Shown: positions 47,691 to 60,339, counted from the first letter of the stretch. The stretch: 64,000 bases of DNA from Fomes fomentarius (GCA_022606135.1 JABYQN010000004.1:1240001-1304000); one strand, 5' to 3'. Made by a program: numbers and translations. Notes: generated by a model not told the origin, from the sequence alone.

Positions 47691-50600
47691 TTCTTCTTTT
47701 TCCTCTGTCTGCGCTTCTGGGAGCCGCTCAACAGCGCCGAGCTAGTAGTACCAGTCTGTAGGACGTGTCAGTGTCAGCATGCAGTATCACACGACTAAGA
47801 GAGATGCCAGTGGGGACTCACTTCGGTCGATTCATTTCCGAATGCATCGGTCGTCGTCGGCGTGGTTGGAGAGCTTTCGTCTCCATCCAAGCCAGCGATA
47901 TCCTGTAGGCGAGCGTGAAGAGGCATACGGGCACGACTCTGAGGAGATGGCGGCTTCGTTGAGTCTTCTGCATCAGACTGGTCGCCGTCTACCATGCGTG
48001 CTGCCACAGTAGATTGACGGCGTTTCCGACTGCCAGTCAATCTGGACAAAGGCTGATTATCCTCGTCGTCATCGTCATCTCCCATGTTCCCAGCCCCGTC
48101 ATCAGCGTCCTCCACCTCCACCTTGACGTATCCATCTGCGTCAGCTGTGCCTCCTTGGTTGTCGTCAGCTTTCTGCTGGTCAAACAATGCTGTGAGTGTC
48201 TCCTCGGTCTGTGCGTCTGATGGAGTATTGTCTGATGGTCCATCTCCAGAGACGAGGCAGCTGGAACTCAGAGCATCGGAGATATCTTTCTCAGATACTG
48301 TGGCACTAGGGTTCCCATCTCCTATCTGAGAAGGAGAGGGCTGGGGCGAGTTCGTGTCTTGCTGGCCGACAACTGGAGACAGGGGATGACCTGCTTTGCG
48401 ACTCCCTCCAACTGTCGGTGTGCCCGATGACGACACTACAGACGACAATGACTGCTGACCCGGAGGGCTTCTCTGTTGGTAAGGCGTAGAGAGCGAAGAA
48501 GTCGACATGGGCACCGGAGGCACGTCTCGTTCTTGCGAGGAATGGCGTGGGGACAAACCGGAGGGCGAGCTGCCAGGCAGCCACACATTCGTAATGGACG
48601 ATGACAGTGACGAGAACAGACCCCACGCAGGGCTATGCACAGCGGGAGAAGTAGGGTGTGATGGTGTATGCTGCTGGGTGAATGCACGATTTGATGAGGC
48701 CTTGCCTGTCCCATGTTGTTCGATCCTGAGGGAAGGTAATGAACGTCCGAATGTGGATGATGAAGACGATGGAGGGGCTCTTCCAGTATGGGAAGGGGTG
48801 AAGGAAGGGGCGGAGGTATGCGAAGTAACACGACCGTCGTTTACGAGATTCGATGAAGTAGAGCCGGAGGGACTGGGATTGATTCCGCTTGGCTTTGTTG
48901 GCTCCTCATTGTCATGCACCTCCTCCGCGTCGGCCCTGTTAGTCTGTGGAACAATGGCGGACACCGCAGATTGGGAAATCGTGCCAGCGGGGACGGATGC
49001 GGCGCCGGAAGACGTCGACTGATCCATCTTCTCATGCTCTGGCGTCCCCAGCTCCTGCGGGGCATTGCTGTGCCATTGCGAAGACGTCTCATTCGAGGTC
49101 AACTGCGTCGGGTGTTTCTCGTGCGAAGCCACAGTCAAGGAGTGGGTCTGGGACTCCCGGTGAGGCATTGCTGTCGAGTTGATCCCGACATCAGAACCCA
49201 GTGTCGTCGTCTCGGAAGGCTTGGCCAACTGTCCATCGAGGATGACAATGTCCTTCTCCTGGACACCCTCCGCCTCGTTTGACTCTCCCTCCTCCACCCC
49301 TACCTTCGTCACACCCGTCGAATCTTGCACCTCTTCCTTCTTGTCAACTGTCTGCTCGGCATTGCGACCCTGTTGCCCCCTCCGCTTGGCTTGCTTCTCC
49401 GCCTCGCGTTTCGCCTTCTTCGCCGCCTTCTTCTCCTGCGCTTCCACCTCTGCTTTGGCTTTCCTCTCCGCTTCCTCTGCCTCTGCCTTGGCTTTCCTCT
49501 CCGCCTCCTCTGCCTCCTCCTTCGCCTTCGCCTTCGCCTTCGCCTTCTCCGCCTGTCTCGCCTTCTTCGCCTGCCTCTTGGCCTCCCTCTCTGCAGCGCC
49601 CGTCTGTTCACCAGTCTGCTCCTCTCCGCCCATTGCGCCTCCTCCCTGCACCGGCGAGCTCGGCCCCTCAGTAGCAGGGGTGGGAGGTACAGACTCGAGA
49701 TTAGCAGAGAGCGACGGGCGAGAGCCTTCCGGAGCCGGAGCCGTAGTGGGTGCCGTCGTATCAACACGAACGTCTTTCGAACGAGCATCGGTCGAGCTAT
49801 CATCGAGAGTCTGGCTAGCGGAGGGCCTGCTCTCTCCTTCGGCCGTCACGTTGCCGTCTGCGCTTGCGCCATCGGGTGTCCGCTCCGTCTCCTCAGCACC
49901 CTGTAGCTGCGTGACAGGCTCGGTAGTCTCGGTCGCCTTGGGTGTGGGTGTGGACTCGCTAGCTTGCTGGGACGAGGAGGTTTCCGCAGAGACTCCCGAC
50001 AACTTCTCATTCTGCTGGCCGACTACGACGGCAGGATCGTCCTGAGTAGACGCACCGGTTTCAGTAGATGTGGTCTCGCGAGACGCGTCAGGAGGCAAAG
50101 GAAGGGATTTCTCTGTCTTCGGAGCCGTGGCAGGAGGCTCCGAGTCTTGCGAGGCCTGGGTGTCACCAGCAGCGCCAGACTGACCACCGTCCGCCTCGAC
50201 GCCGCTCGCTTCGTTCGCAGGCACAGGTGCGGGAGCAGCATGCTCGCTCTCCTCATCCCGTTGCGCGGGCTTCTCGTGCTCCTCGACCCCGGCCTGTGAC
50301 GTCGTCGGTACAGACGTCGCGGAGTCCGTCTGACCCGTCGACCGTTCGGGCTCGTCCTGCGAGAGAGGATTCGCAGTGGTCTGCTCAGGTGTCTCGGATG
50401 GTGTCTGGTTCCCAGGTTGATCGGTGTCGACATGCTCGGCGGGAGGAGTGGGCTGTTGTTCGTCCGTCATCCCCCCGGCAGGCTCACCACCGGCAGGCAC
50501 AGGTGTCTCGGGCGATGTCTGGTTCGCAGGTTGATCGGTGTCGACATGCTCGGCGGGAGGAGTGGGCTGTTGTTCGTCCGTCACGGCCTCCCCGGAAGGC

Positions 50601-52170
50601 TCGCCGCCGGCAGGGACAGACTCCGCTGGAGGCTTGCTCTCCTCGGGTGGCACAGAATTGACAGGCTCAGGCTCTACTGTCTTGTCCCGCTCCTTCTGCT
50701 CCCGATCCGCCTGCTCCCGAACCTCCTGCTCGTGCTCCTCTGTGCGCCCCGTAGACGTAGACTCAGGCTCAGGATCCTCAGGCCGAGTCGTTTCATCAGC
50801 TTTGCCCGAAGGATCACCGAGATTGTCGTCGTCATCGGGTTCCGCACGGAAAGCACCAGGAAGGTTGGGATTATCGGAATGATGAACACCCTCGTCCTGG
50901 GCTTCGTCCTCGCCGGCACCGGCGTTCGCGTTCGTATCTTCATGCTCGTGCCCGGGGACAGGGGGATCGGCGCGGTTGATATCGTCAGACGGAAGCTCCT
51001 CGGTAGGCTCCGTCACGTGCGGCTCCTGATGCTGGGAAGGCGACTCCCCGGCCGCGCCGTCCGCACGCGTCATGTCCTCCTCCGCGTCGTGCTGAAGATC
51101 CGCAGATAGGTAGTCCGACGCTGAGTCTTCTGCCTGCGCGAACGCTCCGGGCGGCGCTTGCGATTCAGCGCCGTACGTTGTCTGAGGCGTATCGTCCTCC
51201 GAGTCGAGGTTGACGAGATCCTCCGTATCGGTATCCTGAGGTGGAGCAGGCTGTGGCTCTGGCGCTGTTTGGGTGGTATCTTCTGCACCAGTATTCAAGC
51301 CCAAGATGTTCTCTCCAGCGGCGGGTTCAGCGGACGCAGTGGCGTCTCCACCGGCCGCCTCGTGTGTGGCATGCGCCTCTGGTGCTTCCTCGGGATCCTC
51401 AAGAAGGTCATCCAGAGCCCAATCACTGACGACACTTTCCGCGAGGTCGTTGTCATCCAGCAACTCGGGCTCCTCGGGAGGTGGAGGGGTGGGCGGAGGT
51501 GGTGGGGGTGGACGTGCCAAGTCTTCAGAGAGTCTGCGGACATGCCTGATACGGGGCGTAGTGGGAGAGACGGCCGGCTTGATTGTCTGCGCGAGGGAGA
51601 GAACAAGCCGCTGAAGGGATTCTTCGCTCACGAGCCTAGGTAGTGGTCGTGTGAGAATCGACGGCGGGATGAGATAGAAGGATGATCGGGCTCACCTTGT
51701 GAGCTCCTCGTGCTCGGTCTGCAGGTACCATAGGGCTTGCGGTGTTAACCGGTTGACGCGGATGAGCTCTTGCAAGGGCGCAGAGTCCGCAGCAGGGTAT
51801 GTGGAGTGCACATACGAGATGAGGTCCCCGTCGACCCATTTGGACGGGTCTTCCTGGAACACGGGAGATGATGTTGAGGAATGGGAGGCATATGGTGCGT
51901 AGAATGATATCCATGAAACTCACATGGCGTGTGTCGTCGCGTCTCCTGACATTAGTCCTGATTCGCGGGGCGGGGTCATTGCCGGTGGCCAAATGGCACT
52001 AAAAGCTTCTTAATGAATGAGGCGGCCTCGGGGTCTAAGCATGTCCGCTCACCTGAACGCGCTACGGGGGGAGAAGGGCGAGAAGGGGGAGAAGGTGTCG
52101 CTGGGGACCTGGAGGATCCGGGATGATGAGGTGGTGGTGGTCGCGAAGGGAATGCTGTGAGGATGCTCAT
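47691..52170 (-). CDS. Very long, mostly disordered hypothetical protein
   Basis: About 1350 residues. Main exon spans roughly 47820-51631 without interruption. Start ATG 52168-52170 (MSILTAFPSRPPPPHHPGSS) on a Pro/Ser-rich first exon. A compact segment EDPSKWVDGDLISYVHSTYP, APLQELIRVNRLTPQALWYL and EELTRLVSEESLQRLVLSLA looks folded and is the likely conserved part. Then comes a very long Glu/Asp/Pro/Thr-rich region with tandem repeats, a Lys/Ala/Glu coiled coil (AEKAKAKAKAKEEAEEAERK, about 49400-49600), a Ser/Pro-rich stretch, and a last small exon TGTTSSALLSGSQKRRQRKK ending basic at TAA 47691-47693. The first splice (donor GTAGCG vs GTGAGC) is uncertain. Composition suggests scaffold or nuclear protein; no family recognised. 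Confidence 0.75.
50415..50640 (-). repeat. Tandem 114-bp coding repeats
   Basis: Two adjacent copies offset by 114 bases (38 codons) inside the disordered protein. The first 57 bases are identical between copies (50415-50471 and 50529-50585), encoding DEQQPTPPAEHVDTDQP; a shorter, diverged PAGGEP unit flanks them. Identity at silent positions points to a recent duplication. Confidence 0.85.
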
Positions 52171-55100
52171 AGCGGGTGTCTTCAGTTGCCAATCGCAATG
52201 GAATTAGCGCGTCGAAGGCTTGTTGGGTGAAAGAGAGGCAATGAGCAAGACAACGCACGTTGTTTGGATGTCACTTGCAACGTTAGATTTGGGAAGGATG
52301 TGATTAGACGAGGGGGAGAGATTGAGGGATGGGAAGGAGGGATTGAAGGTTATGAAGGAGATAGCCACGCTACCGCAGCCAGGAGGTGCGATAGTCTCGA
52401 GGCCAGGCAGAGACGGCATGAGAACAGCGGGGGACTAGAAAGGGAACGAATTGGGTCATTAACGTTCTGGACAAGAACGCCTTCATTCGCACCTTGAGGC
52501 AGTCCAATGTCGATGAACTCTAATGACACAACAGATGCCCCACTCCTCTTATCTCCCCATCGTCCCCTTCTCTCGGCTGTCCATCTTCCTCACCCTAACA
52601 CAGCACACCCTCGGTCGCTAGCAGCCAACCTCTTCCGGCCGAGCACAGCGCAGGAAGACCGGGGACATCCTCAGTTGCGGTTCGCTGGAGGATCCGGAGG
52701 AACGGAGAAGCTGGGAGCCTATACAACGGCAGATGCGAGTCTAACTCTCTCCAGTTTGGTAGGTCCACAGTCGCCCGAGTACTGGAAGAATCACAAGCAG
52801 GGCGCATACACTGGCGAACGAGAAGCAAGTTTGAGAGCGACTTACGTGAAGCTACATCGCGCCTCGTGAAGCGACTCTCAACCGACCTCAGGCCTCAAGC
52901 GGTGGCTGCATTCGCCCATGCGTCAACGCCTCTTGTCCCTCTCCTCCTCTTCTGTACAGCTGGCCGATACTTCTACATGGCATCCGCACGCTACCACGGG
53001 CTTGATATCTGCTCCGTCGCTATCGCACATGTCGCGCCGCCTCGCTCGGGCGGTATATCACCAACAGCCATCCCTGGACCCATGGCCACACGCCTCGTGT
53101 GCAAAGTTATGTACGGACGCTGGACAGAACCAAGATCCGATTATCACTCCCGCATGGCCTAGCCTGGATGGCGAGTACTTGTTGCCTTTATTTCGACCGC
53201 TGTTGAGGACCTGCATGGAGGATAGTTGTTGCGCGATCTGAAGCAGTCAACCTTCACATGATAGAACCCAAGCACAGCCTTGACGGATACATACAATTGA
53301 ACTCTGCGACTGTTCCCCCAAGGCCTCTCTAGTCTCTACACGCCCGCCCGAGTCTTCTGACAGTCCTGCGCTCCATCTGAAACGTCAACTTTCTTCTTTT
53401 CTTGCTAGATTCTGGCTGGTGAATGTCCACTCATCTGCTCACGCCCTGTTTTCCTTCGTCGTCTATGACATACTGTACGCCCACAAAATCCTTCCCTCCT
53501 TCGGAACACCCATCCGACCTGTGGAAGTTCACTGAATACGACGTTCTCTCCTGTTCTGGCGGCCCGCACCATCTACATACTTCTCTCGGAAGTACAAGAA
53601 GCACACCGGAGCGCGCCCAGTGTCATCGACATCCAGACCGCGCCAGCGACCTTACGACATCCATCCCCTCAACGCTCAGCGCTGACAATCAACTGACAGT
53701 CCGGACTTCTCGCGCTCGAATGAGTGCAGCACTTCCGTACCTGCGGCCCGACTCCGAGGGGCAGACGCGTCACAATCCACCATAATTTGGGCGAAGAGGC
53801 GCTACCGCAGCACACATACCTAGACGCGCTGTGGCAAGAACTGTGAATGTTGAACTCTCAGCCTGAGAATTCACCCTCGCTGGACACCGGTGTCTCCGCG
53901 AATAGCGATCCTCGACTGCCGCGGCTGACTCTTCAACATTCAATCCGTGGCACTCCATCGTTTCCACGAGTCGTCTGCCATCTGCCGAGGGTCGAGGCGT
54001 TGCCCCGGGACATGCGGACGAACTCCCGCCTTCTGCGGTGCTCCATTGCTCAACTGCCGCAGCTCGTTGATCCGGAGCGCTCTCTCCTTCGACGCCCCAG
54101 CTGGTCTTTCCGAACCCGAGAGCCGAGGGCCGAGAGCATGCGCACCGCAGACAAGGTCAGCGATCGCTCACGTTACGGCATCGAGGACTTGTCGAAGGGT
54201 CCTCTTATTCTCATGACTGGCTGCCAGTGCCCGGCTCGCGGGTGAGTCGCAGTCTCACTGTCGTCGGAGACCGTCATGCAGTGGGAGTGTCATATAAATG
54301 GGACAGCATCACCTGTAGTACAAGTGCTTAGTCTACAGATTCGCCTATATCAATGTACCTTGTCACAGCAATGGCAGCCACTCGAGGGCTCTTTCCGACC
54401 TAGAGGCTCGAGGAGCATGACCGCGCGGGCACGCGCCCTTGCGTCATGGCACATGTACAGAACGCGATGAACAAAGTCATGCTTCTTCTCTGCAAGGCTT
54501 CTGGCACTCACCACCCTTGCACGCGCGGGTGCAGAGCGCAGAAGCACATGGTACCGATTCATTTTCGACATGCAAGCGATAATCAGCGTGCGAGAGACTC
54601 GGAGGGAGTGGCTCAGCCGTATGTCACTGAACGAATGTCAGCCTGTCGCATGGCCATGGCCCGCCACTCGCGTATTAGTTGCAGCAGCACACACACGCGG
54701 GAGTGCTGAATTCATTGAGCCACTCCGATCCTGCCGCTCGCTGACCACCGCAGTACGCAGCCTTTTCCGCGAGGTAATAGTTCGCTCTGCTTCGCTGTGC
54801 ATCAGTCTGTTTCTGGTCTTCAACCCTTCGACAGTACTGTCCTGAAAGAAAAGTCACATTCGTCTGGATTACTTAAGTAGATGTACTCGGTCGGCTACCC
54901 GCATGCGATGCTCAAATTCGCCTGCAATACCCGTCGCATCGTTGAAGATGAACTATGACGTCGAGGCGGGCGAACGAACTGTGACGTCGAGGGCCCGAGG
55001 CGGCACTAACGAGTGGCCTCAATGAAGTTCGCAAAGACTGAGCAAAAAGGCAAGAAAGGCATGGCAGAGGCAACAAACAGCGGCAAATAACGCGTCGCGA

Positions 55101-55480
55101 CGCGTCTCGGAAAAGCGGGCCGCACGGTGTGGCCACTCGGTGGCTGCAGCTGCTTTGTCCAAGGGGTCTGAGCGCGGAACGCTTTAGCAGAGGTCTCAAT
55201 GTCCAAGCGGGCCACAGCCTGCCCCTTCATTATCTCCCTCGACGACGACGGCGACAACGACCTGCACTTGTTCTCTCCCATCCACCATCACCACCACCAA
55301 CACTCCTGCCACGAGCCGGGCACACGCTAGATATCCATTACCCCACACGCATTTATACCCCCATTGCAATTGCTCAATTGTGTTGCGCAACCTTGACCTG
55401 ACGCGTCTCCATCCCAGCATAACACACCAGATCTCCACACTCCCCACACACACAATACTAGAGTACTCGAGCACTCACCA
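52171..55480. other. Long stretch without a recognised gene
   Basis: About 3.3 kb, the longest unexplained stretch here. Open frames reach about 130 codons (for example 53847-54245 plus) but are Arg/Ser/Pro-rich, lack motifs and do not join by splice sites. The first few hundred bases are the upstream region of the long minus-strand gene; the last 100 are C/A-rich leader (CACCACCACC, CACACACAC) of the next plus gene. No transposase, reverse transcriptase or tRNA pattern was seen. Confidence 0.4.
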
Positions 55481-57215
55481 ATGGCTTCAAACAACACACA
55501 CTACAACGCACATGCCTCATACGCATCCCACCCGGTACGTGGTCGTCCTCACGAGCTGCCCGGCCGTCCAGGAGAAATGGACGACGGCACGCTCTCCGCC
55601 AACCTCCCCCTCGTCAAGGCATACCTCGCACACGTAACCAACTCCGTCCTGGCGGCGGAGGCTGCCCATGCGGCGGTGCCGGCGAACGCGCCCTGGCATG
55701 CGAAAGACGAGAAGAAGGCATGGGCGGATGTCGGCGCGACGTGGTGGAAGGTAGACCTTGCGGGGACCGTGCGGGACCACGTCCTGCCCAAGCCCAAGCC
55801 CAAGCCCAAGCCGAAGAAGAAGACGAAGAAGACGATGCCGGAGTGGTGGCCCGACAGCGACGACGAGGACTACGTCGACGAGGAGGCGGAGGAGCGTGAG
55901 CGCGTCGCGGCCGGGCTGGAGAAGAGCTGGGAGGAGTGCATGGCGGACGTCGTGCGTGCGTTTCCAGATGGCGGGGACAGGCTGAGCGTGCGGCTGAAGA
56001 AGGCGGTGTTCGTGCTCGCTGCCCTTGCTGTCTTCGCGTTCCCTCAAGAGCATGCGCATTGGGCCTTCTGGGCGAGGAACTCGCGGCGGACGACGTTGAA
56101 GTTGGTGGACGAGGTTGTCAGTGAGTATTCTTCAATTCTTCGGACATTGAGACCGAGAGGGCCAACAAATATGTGTTCTTCCAGGAGCAGTGCCTAAGTT
56201 GATCACCACCCCACCCTCCGTGTCATGGATCGACATCCAGTTTGCGTTCGTCGAAGTGGACGTATACCAGCAGCATTTCATCATGAAGGTACCCCATCCG
56301 AGCACCATTAGGCCCGCGCGGGTGAGGAAGGCTGCCGGGACTGCGACCTCATCCTCTTCCTCCACGAAGTCCACAACGTCCGCAACCGCGACAACCACCA
56401 CCGACACAACAACCTCCACGAACGCAACGACTTCCACGAACGCGAATGGCAAGCGAGCGGCAGTGGTCGACGAAGGCCGTGCATCAAAGCGTCGCAGGAC
56501 AGGCGACTCAGATCCCTCACCTCCGCAGCCCCGAAAGTCTGTGCGCCTCGCACACAGGGCCGCTTACCCCCAAGAACAACCGGAAGATGCTCCTGCTCCG
56601 GTACAGGAGACGTCTGTGTCGCCTGCTGTCGAGGTCGTTGAGACGGCCGAGACTGAGATCGAGGTTGACGTGGTCATGGAGGATGAGCACAAAGAGGTGG
56701 GGGCAACGCTGGAGCAGGAGCACAGCAGCACGCAGATCGCGATCGACACGGCAGAGGTCAGCGGGAATCTGACAAAGATTGCTCCTGCTAGGAAGCGTGC
56801 GAGGAAGTCGGCACCGAAGGCAAGGAGGACGAGGAAGGCCACGACCGCTCGGTCCCGGTCCACGAAGAAGACGACCACGATCGATGACCCATTGCCAGTG
56901 TCTCCTTCCACGACCGCTGTCGATCTCGCTTCGCCCCAGGAGCAGAGCGCGCCTTCGACGCCGTCCTCGGTTTCATCACCTATCTTCGAAGTGACTGGTG
57001 TCTTATCTCCCGAGAGTACCGCAGTCGCCTCGCCCGCGTCTTTTGGCGATGCCACACGCGTCGGAACGCCATTCGAGGCACTTCTGCCCAAGGATGGGGC
57101 GAAGACAGCCGAGCTGGAGAAGGTCTCTGCCAAGTTGGAGCAAGCTGCCGTGAAAGTGCCCGCTCGTACTTCGCCCAGGACGCGCACGCAGAAGGCCCGT
57201 GCGGCTACCGCATGA
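55481..57215 (+). CDS. Hypothetical protein with basic nuclear-type tail
   Basis: About 555 residues in two exons; start ATG 55481 (MASNNTHYNAHASYASHPVR), single intron at about 56121-56184 joining LVDEVVR to AVPKLITTPPSVSWIDIQFA. The N-terminal half holds a Lys-Pro repeat (KPKPKPKPKKKTKK), an acidic patch (DSDDEDYVDEEAEERERVAA) and a compact helical-looking segment RLSVRLKKAVFVLAALAVFA ending FWARNSRRTTLKLVDEV. The C-terminal half has Ser/Thr tracts, a basic bipartite cluster (GKRAAVVDEGRASKRRRTG), Lys/Arg-rich ARKRARKSAPKARRTRKATT, and ends ARTSPRTRTQKARAATA. I do not know the family; nuclear localisation is inferred from the basic clusters only. Confidence 0.7.
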
Positions 57216-57580
57216 CTGAACGACGGATAAGGAAACGGATGGAATCTTATGCTCGGGGAGCAGCGCTCCCTTGGGGTTGCAACATTATACCATAATCTGT
57301 GGGTATCTATTAGTGCTCGTTGTACCGGACGATGTATCACCAGGATCTTAATCAGCGTAATGTGTACTTGCCTTTGTATTCGTATAATCTATACTTGTTG
57401 TACGACCGGAATCGAAATCAATCGGGAAGAAATGCGATAGCAGTTTGACGATAACGGTAAAGAATACATTGCGGAATAGAGTACACGTCGAATATGAGCG
57501 CACCTGCTGCCATCTTCGAATACGACACCCCTCGATCTCCAATGAACACCGGTACGCATTGAGGTCGCATGTAGAGCGTG
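57216..57580. other. Intergenic between convergent genes
   Basis: 365 bases holding two 3' UTRs. No gene seen. Confidence 0.45.
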
Positions 57581-58093
57581 TCACCGCTTGTTTGCTACGG
57601 CAGCCTCTGCACCAGCCAATGATTGAGCTCGGAGATATGATGTTGGAGAAGGGAACAAGTACCTCGTCGCGTTGCGTCCTCCAACAGTTGTGTGTCAACA
57701 TGCTCAGCAGGGAGTTGCACGTACCGAACGACAGAGCCCCGGATGAAGCAGTTCTTGACTGCCATCTGACGGAGGATGCGTGTCAGTACATACATGTCAT
57801 GCACGTATCGCGCGGAAGGGTTGAACGCACCATGTGCGGGTGCCTTGCCTCATCGAGCACCTTGATGTTGTCCAGTCGGATGTTCAAGAATCTGGTGCTG
57901 GTGTAAGGGGCGCGCAGAGGGTGAGGGGATAGGGTGCAGACGTACTGGTCTACAGATTTCAGAGTTCCGGTGATGGAGAGGTCGTTCTTCAGCTCGACGG
58001 TGACCCTCTGGTCTGTGAGCGTTTTGAATACCGAAAAAATCAGCTGTGTCGCAGTGAGATATCGCCTTAAGTTATGAGCTGGTAACACACCAT
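57581..58093 (-). CDS. lsm2: U6 snRNA-associated Sm-like protein LSm2
   Basis: Subunit of the Lsm2-8 ring on U6 snRNA and the Lsm1-7 mRNA-decay ring. Spliced product of about 96 residues: the first coding exon is just the ATG (58091-58093) before a GTGTGT..ACACAG intron. Then LIFSVFKTLTDQRVTVELKN, LSITGTLKSVDQ (Sm1), FLNIRLDNIKVLDEARHPHM, MAVKNCFIRGSVVRYVQLPA (Sm2, FIRGSVVRY) and EHVDTQLLEDATRREAAVAN with KR, stop TGA 57581-57583 after a last intron ending GGTGCAG. Every exon fits LSm2 proteins from yeast to human in length and wording. Four introns in a 96-residue gene. Confidence 0.94.
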
Positions 58094-58619
58094 CGAGGGC
58101 AATCAAGGGGGACAGCGAGCGGAAGGAGGAAAACGACGCCAATGTTGGCGCTTCACGACGTTCACAACTTGAACTTGCACTTGAACCTCCCTACATGCGT
58201 GAAGCGCTCTGATGACCTTCCTTCTTGAACCTGACTATCTTCTTCACAGAGAACCATCCAGCCCCGCGCGCATGGAACGGTCTATTATTGAATGGAAAAA
58301 TCATCCGCGATGCTCCTGGTCCGTCTGTCCAGCAGAACATCGTGCAGCTGAGCTGCTCTGCAATGTTGGTGGACCAACTTACCCCCTGTGCTTCTAGATC
58401 TGTATATGCATCGTGTCAATGTCAGCCTCCCGAGCATGGGCATGGGCTCAGTTCTGGCCCAGCTAGCCTTGCCCTAGATCGCGGCTGACGCGTGCGGCGA
58501 ACAGACATGCAGGACGTTAGCCTCCAACGGTACTTGCGTTGAGTATAAGTCTGTTGGTACATGTTCCTCTCTTCTGCTTTCGCTCCGCTGTCTCTCAACT
58601 TTCCAGCCCGTACCTCAAG
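58094..58619. promoter_or_regulatory. Divergent promoter between lsm2 and a hypothetical gene
   Basis: 526 bases between divergent starts. It must carry both promoters. No clear TATA box at the expected distance. Confidence 0.4.
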
Positions 58620-60339
58620 ATGACCGGTGTCCTCGCCGCTGTGGCGCAATTGTTCAATCGCTCCTCGACTCCAGACTCATGGCCAGAAGGACGCGACCAT
58701 ACCCGCTACAAGCATGCGCGGTCATCCCGTTTACGGGCCCGAACCGTCACGGACCTGTATAGGCCTATCTCCATTTTGAACCTCGGTGACTATTCTCTCC
58801 TCTATGTTCTATATCGACCGCTAAGATTGTTATCCGTACTTGTCTGCGTCATGCTAACCATGACTTGGTATTTATATAGATAACACCAATCAGAGCAAGA
58901 GTGTCCTGTCCGCTAGAGACTTTGGTCTCCTGGTCGGCCCCGTCGACATGATCAAAGTTGATTCAGTGTGCTGTCCTCAGAACTGTAGTCACTGCCGCCC
59001 TCCTCCCAGTCTCGTATATTCCTCTGCAAGTTGCTCTTCAATTTCGCTCTCTTCTCCAACCCGTTTATCTCGCGCACAGTCCTCTCTCAGGCTCTCGACG
59101 GCCGATGTCTCGTGTTCAAGTTCTCCTTCTCCTCATGGCATGACCCTGTCCGACGGCACTTCGCTCATGCCCCTACCCGACCTTGAGGTGGTGACGGGTA
59201 CTATTGCTCAGAGACGCGGCATTAAGCAACTCCCTCTGATGCGTCCACGGAATCCGAGCACCGCCAGTCTTCCCAAGTCGCTCTCACCGCGTTCTCCAGG
59301 TACCCCAGACACCGCGACGGGCTTCAAGCAACGCGTTGTCGGTTTTATACGGTTTACCCCTCGTCTCGACATGGAACTCTTGCTGGAGACTCCGACCCCA
59401 CGGCGTTACAGCGAGGACCCGTTTGGGCGAAGTACTCCTTCATTCTTCGACGACGATTCCGTCTTCGACGTCCCTGCTATCAGGCACCCAGAGCTGAACG
59501 ATCTCACTATCTACGACCAGCTTCCTCTCACGACTAAAGGGCACTACTACACCGAGAAGTGCCCGAAGCACGGGAAGGCGCGGCTCTATATCGGTGTCTC
59601 CGACATCGGCTCCCCAAACCGCAGCGACAATAGCAGTTCGAGTGACACAAGGAGCGTTCGGGCTCATCTGCGCTCGGCTTCTGCCAACAGTCCTCTGACG
59701 AGCTCTCAGATACCCCCGCTGCTCTCGCGTACACGGTCTTCAAGCCACACAGCTCGTCCCGGCACCAGGCCAAAGTCGCAGTTTCGCACCCTGCACCTCC
59801 CCCAGAAGGTGGCCCAACAAGAAATCGAGAGGGCTCAGGCCGAGTCCATCCTTCCCCCGACAACACCGCAACATCGTCCCCTCTACCTCCCGCAGCTCAT
59901 CGCTCAACGTGCCTCCCGCCTGCCTGCGGCCCTGATCACCCCTTCGCGCTCGCGGACCTTCCCGTCCGGCCCGTGGCATAGTGTACGACGCGGTGATGCT
60001 GCGGAGGGCGCAACTCGACAGTTCGCTAAGGATGCGTCAAAGGGTGCGGATGCCCAACTCGACGGCATCATCTCCCTTCTAGGCGAAGTGCTGAAAGAGA
60101 GTCCGGACGGCTCGCTGATCGCTGCGTCGGGGTCTGACGCCACTCTCGTTGGTACCGGTCCGATACCGGTGCTGCCTGCCTTGGAAAGCCCTTCTTCCGC
60201 CGGTCTCTGTGACTCTCCGAAGCCCATGACGGACCTGGGGCAAGTATCGCCAAAGATGGAAGATATCTTCGGTCTGTTGACAAATACTGCCGTCGCCAGC
60301 CAGTTGTCTTCGGAGAGCATCGGGGCTTTTGCGTTGTGA
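58620..60339 (+). CDS. Hypothetical Ser/Pro-rich protein
   Basis: About 520 residues. Start ATG 58620 (MTGVLAAVAQLFNRSSTPDS); a 97-base intron ending TATATAG joins RPISILNL to DNTNQSKSVLSARDFGLLVG. The segment after MIKVDSV may hold a second intron (donor GTGTGC near 58966) or be coding as read. The rest is one open frame with many SxxP and SP sites, a compact part LNDLTIYDQLPLTTKGHYYT and KCPKHGKARLYIGV, and HLPQKVAQQEIERAQAESIL, YLPQLIAQRASRLPAALITP (two similar LPQ..AQ segments), ending IFGLLTNTAVASQLSSESIG. I recognise no family. The two LPQxxAQ repeats may be short binding motifs. Confidence 0.65.

Noticed and set aside
49179..50045. Long plus-strand open frames opposite the disordered protein (also 50417-51109 and 50068-50661)
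   Set aside because: They are antisense shadows of the biased minus-strand codons (Ser/Leu/Arg-rich, no start context, no motif).
52507..54245. Decayed transposon in the 52-55 kb stretch
   Set aside because: I searched for reverse transcriptase, integrase, transposase and terminal repeats by eye and found none.
56564..57340. 258-codon minus-strand frame under the 55481-57215 gene
   Set aside because: Mirror of a Ser/Thr/Lys-rich coding region; Val/Ser-rich with no motif, and the plus-strand frame has clean start, splice and stop.
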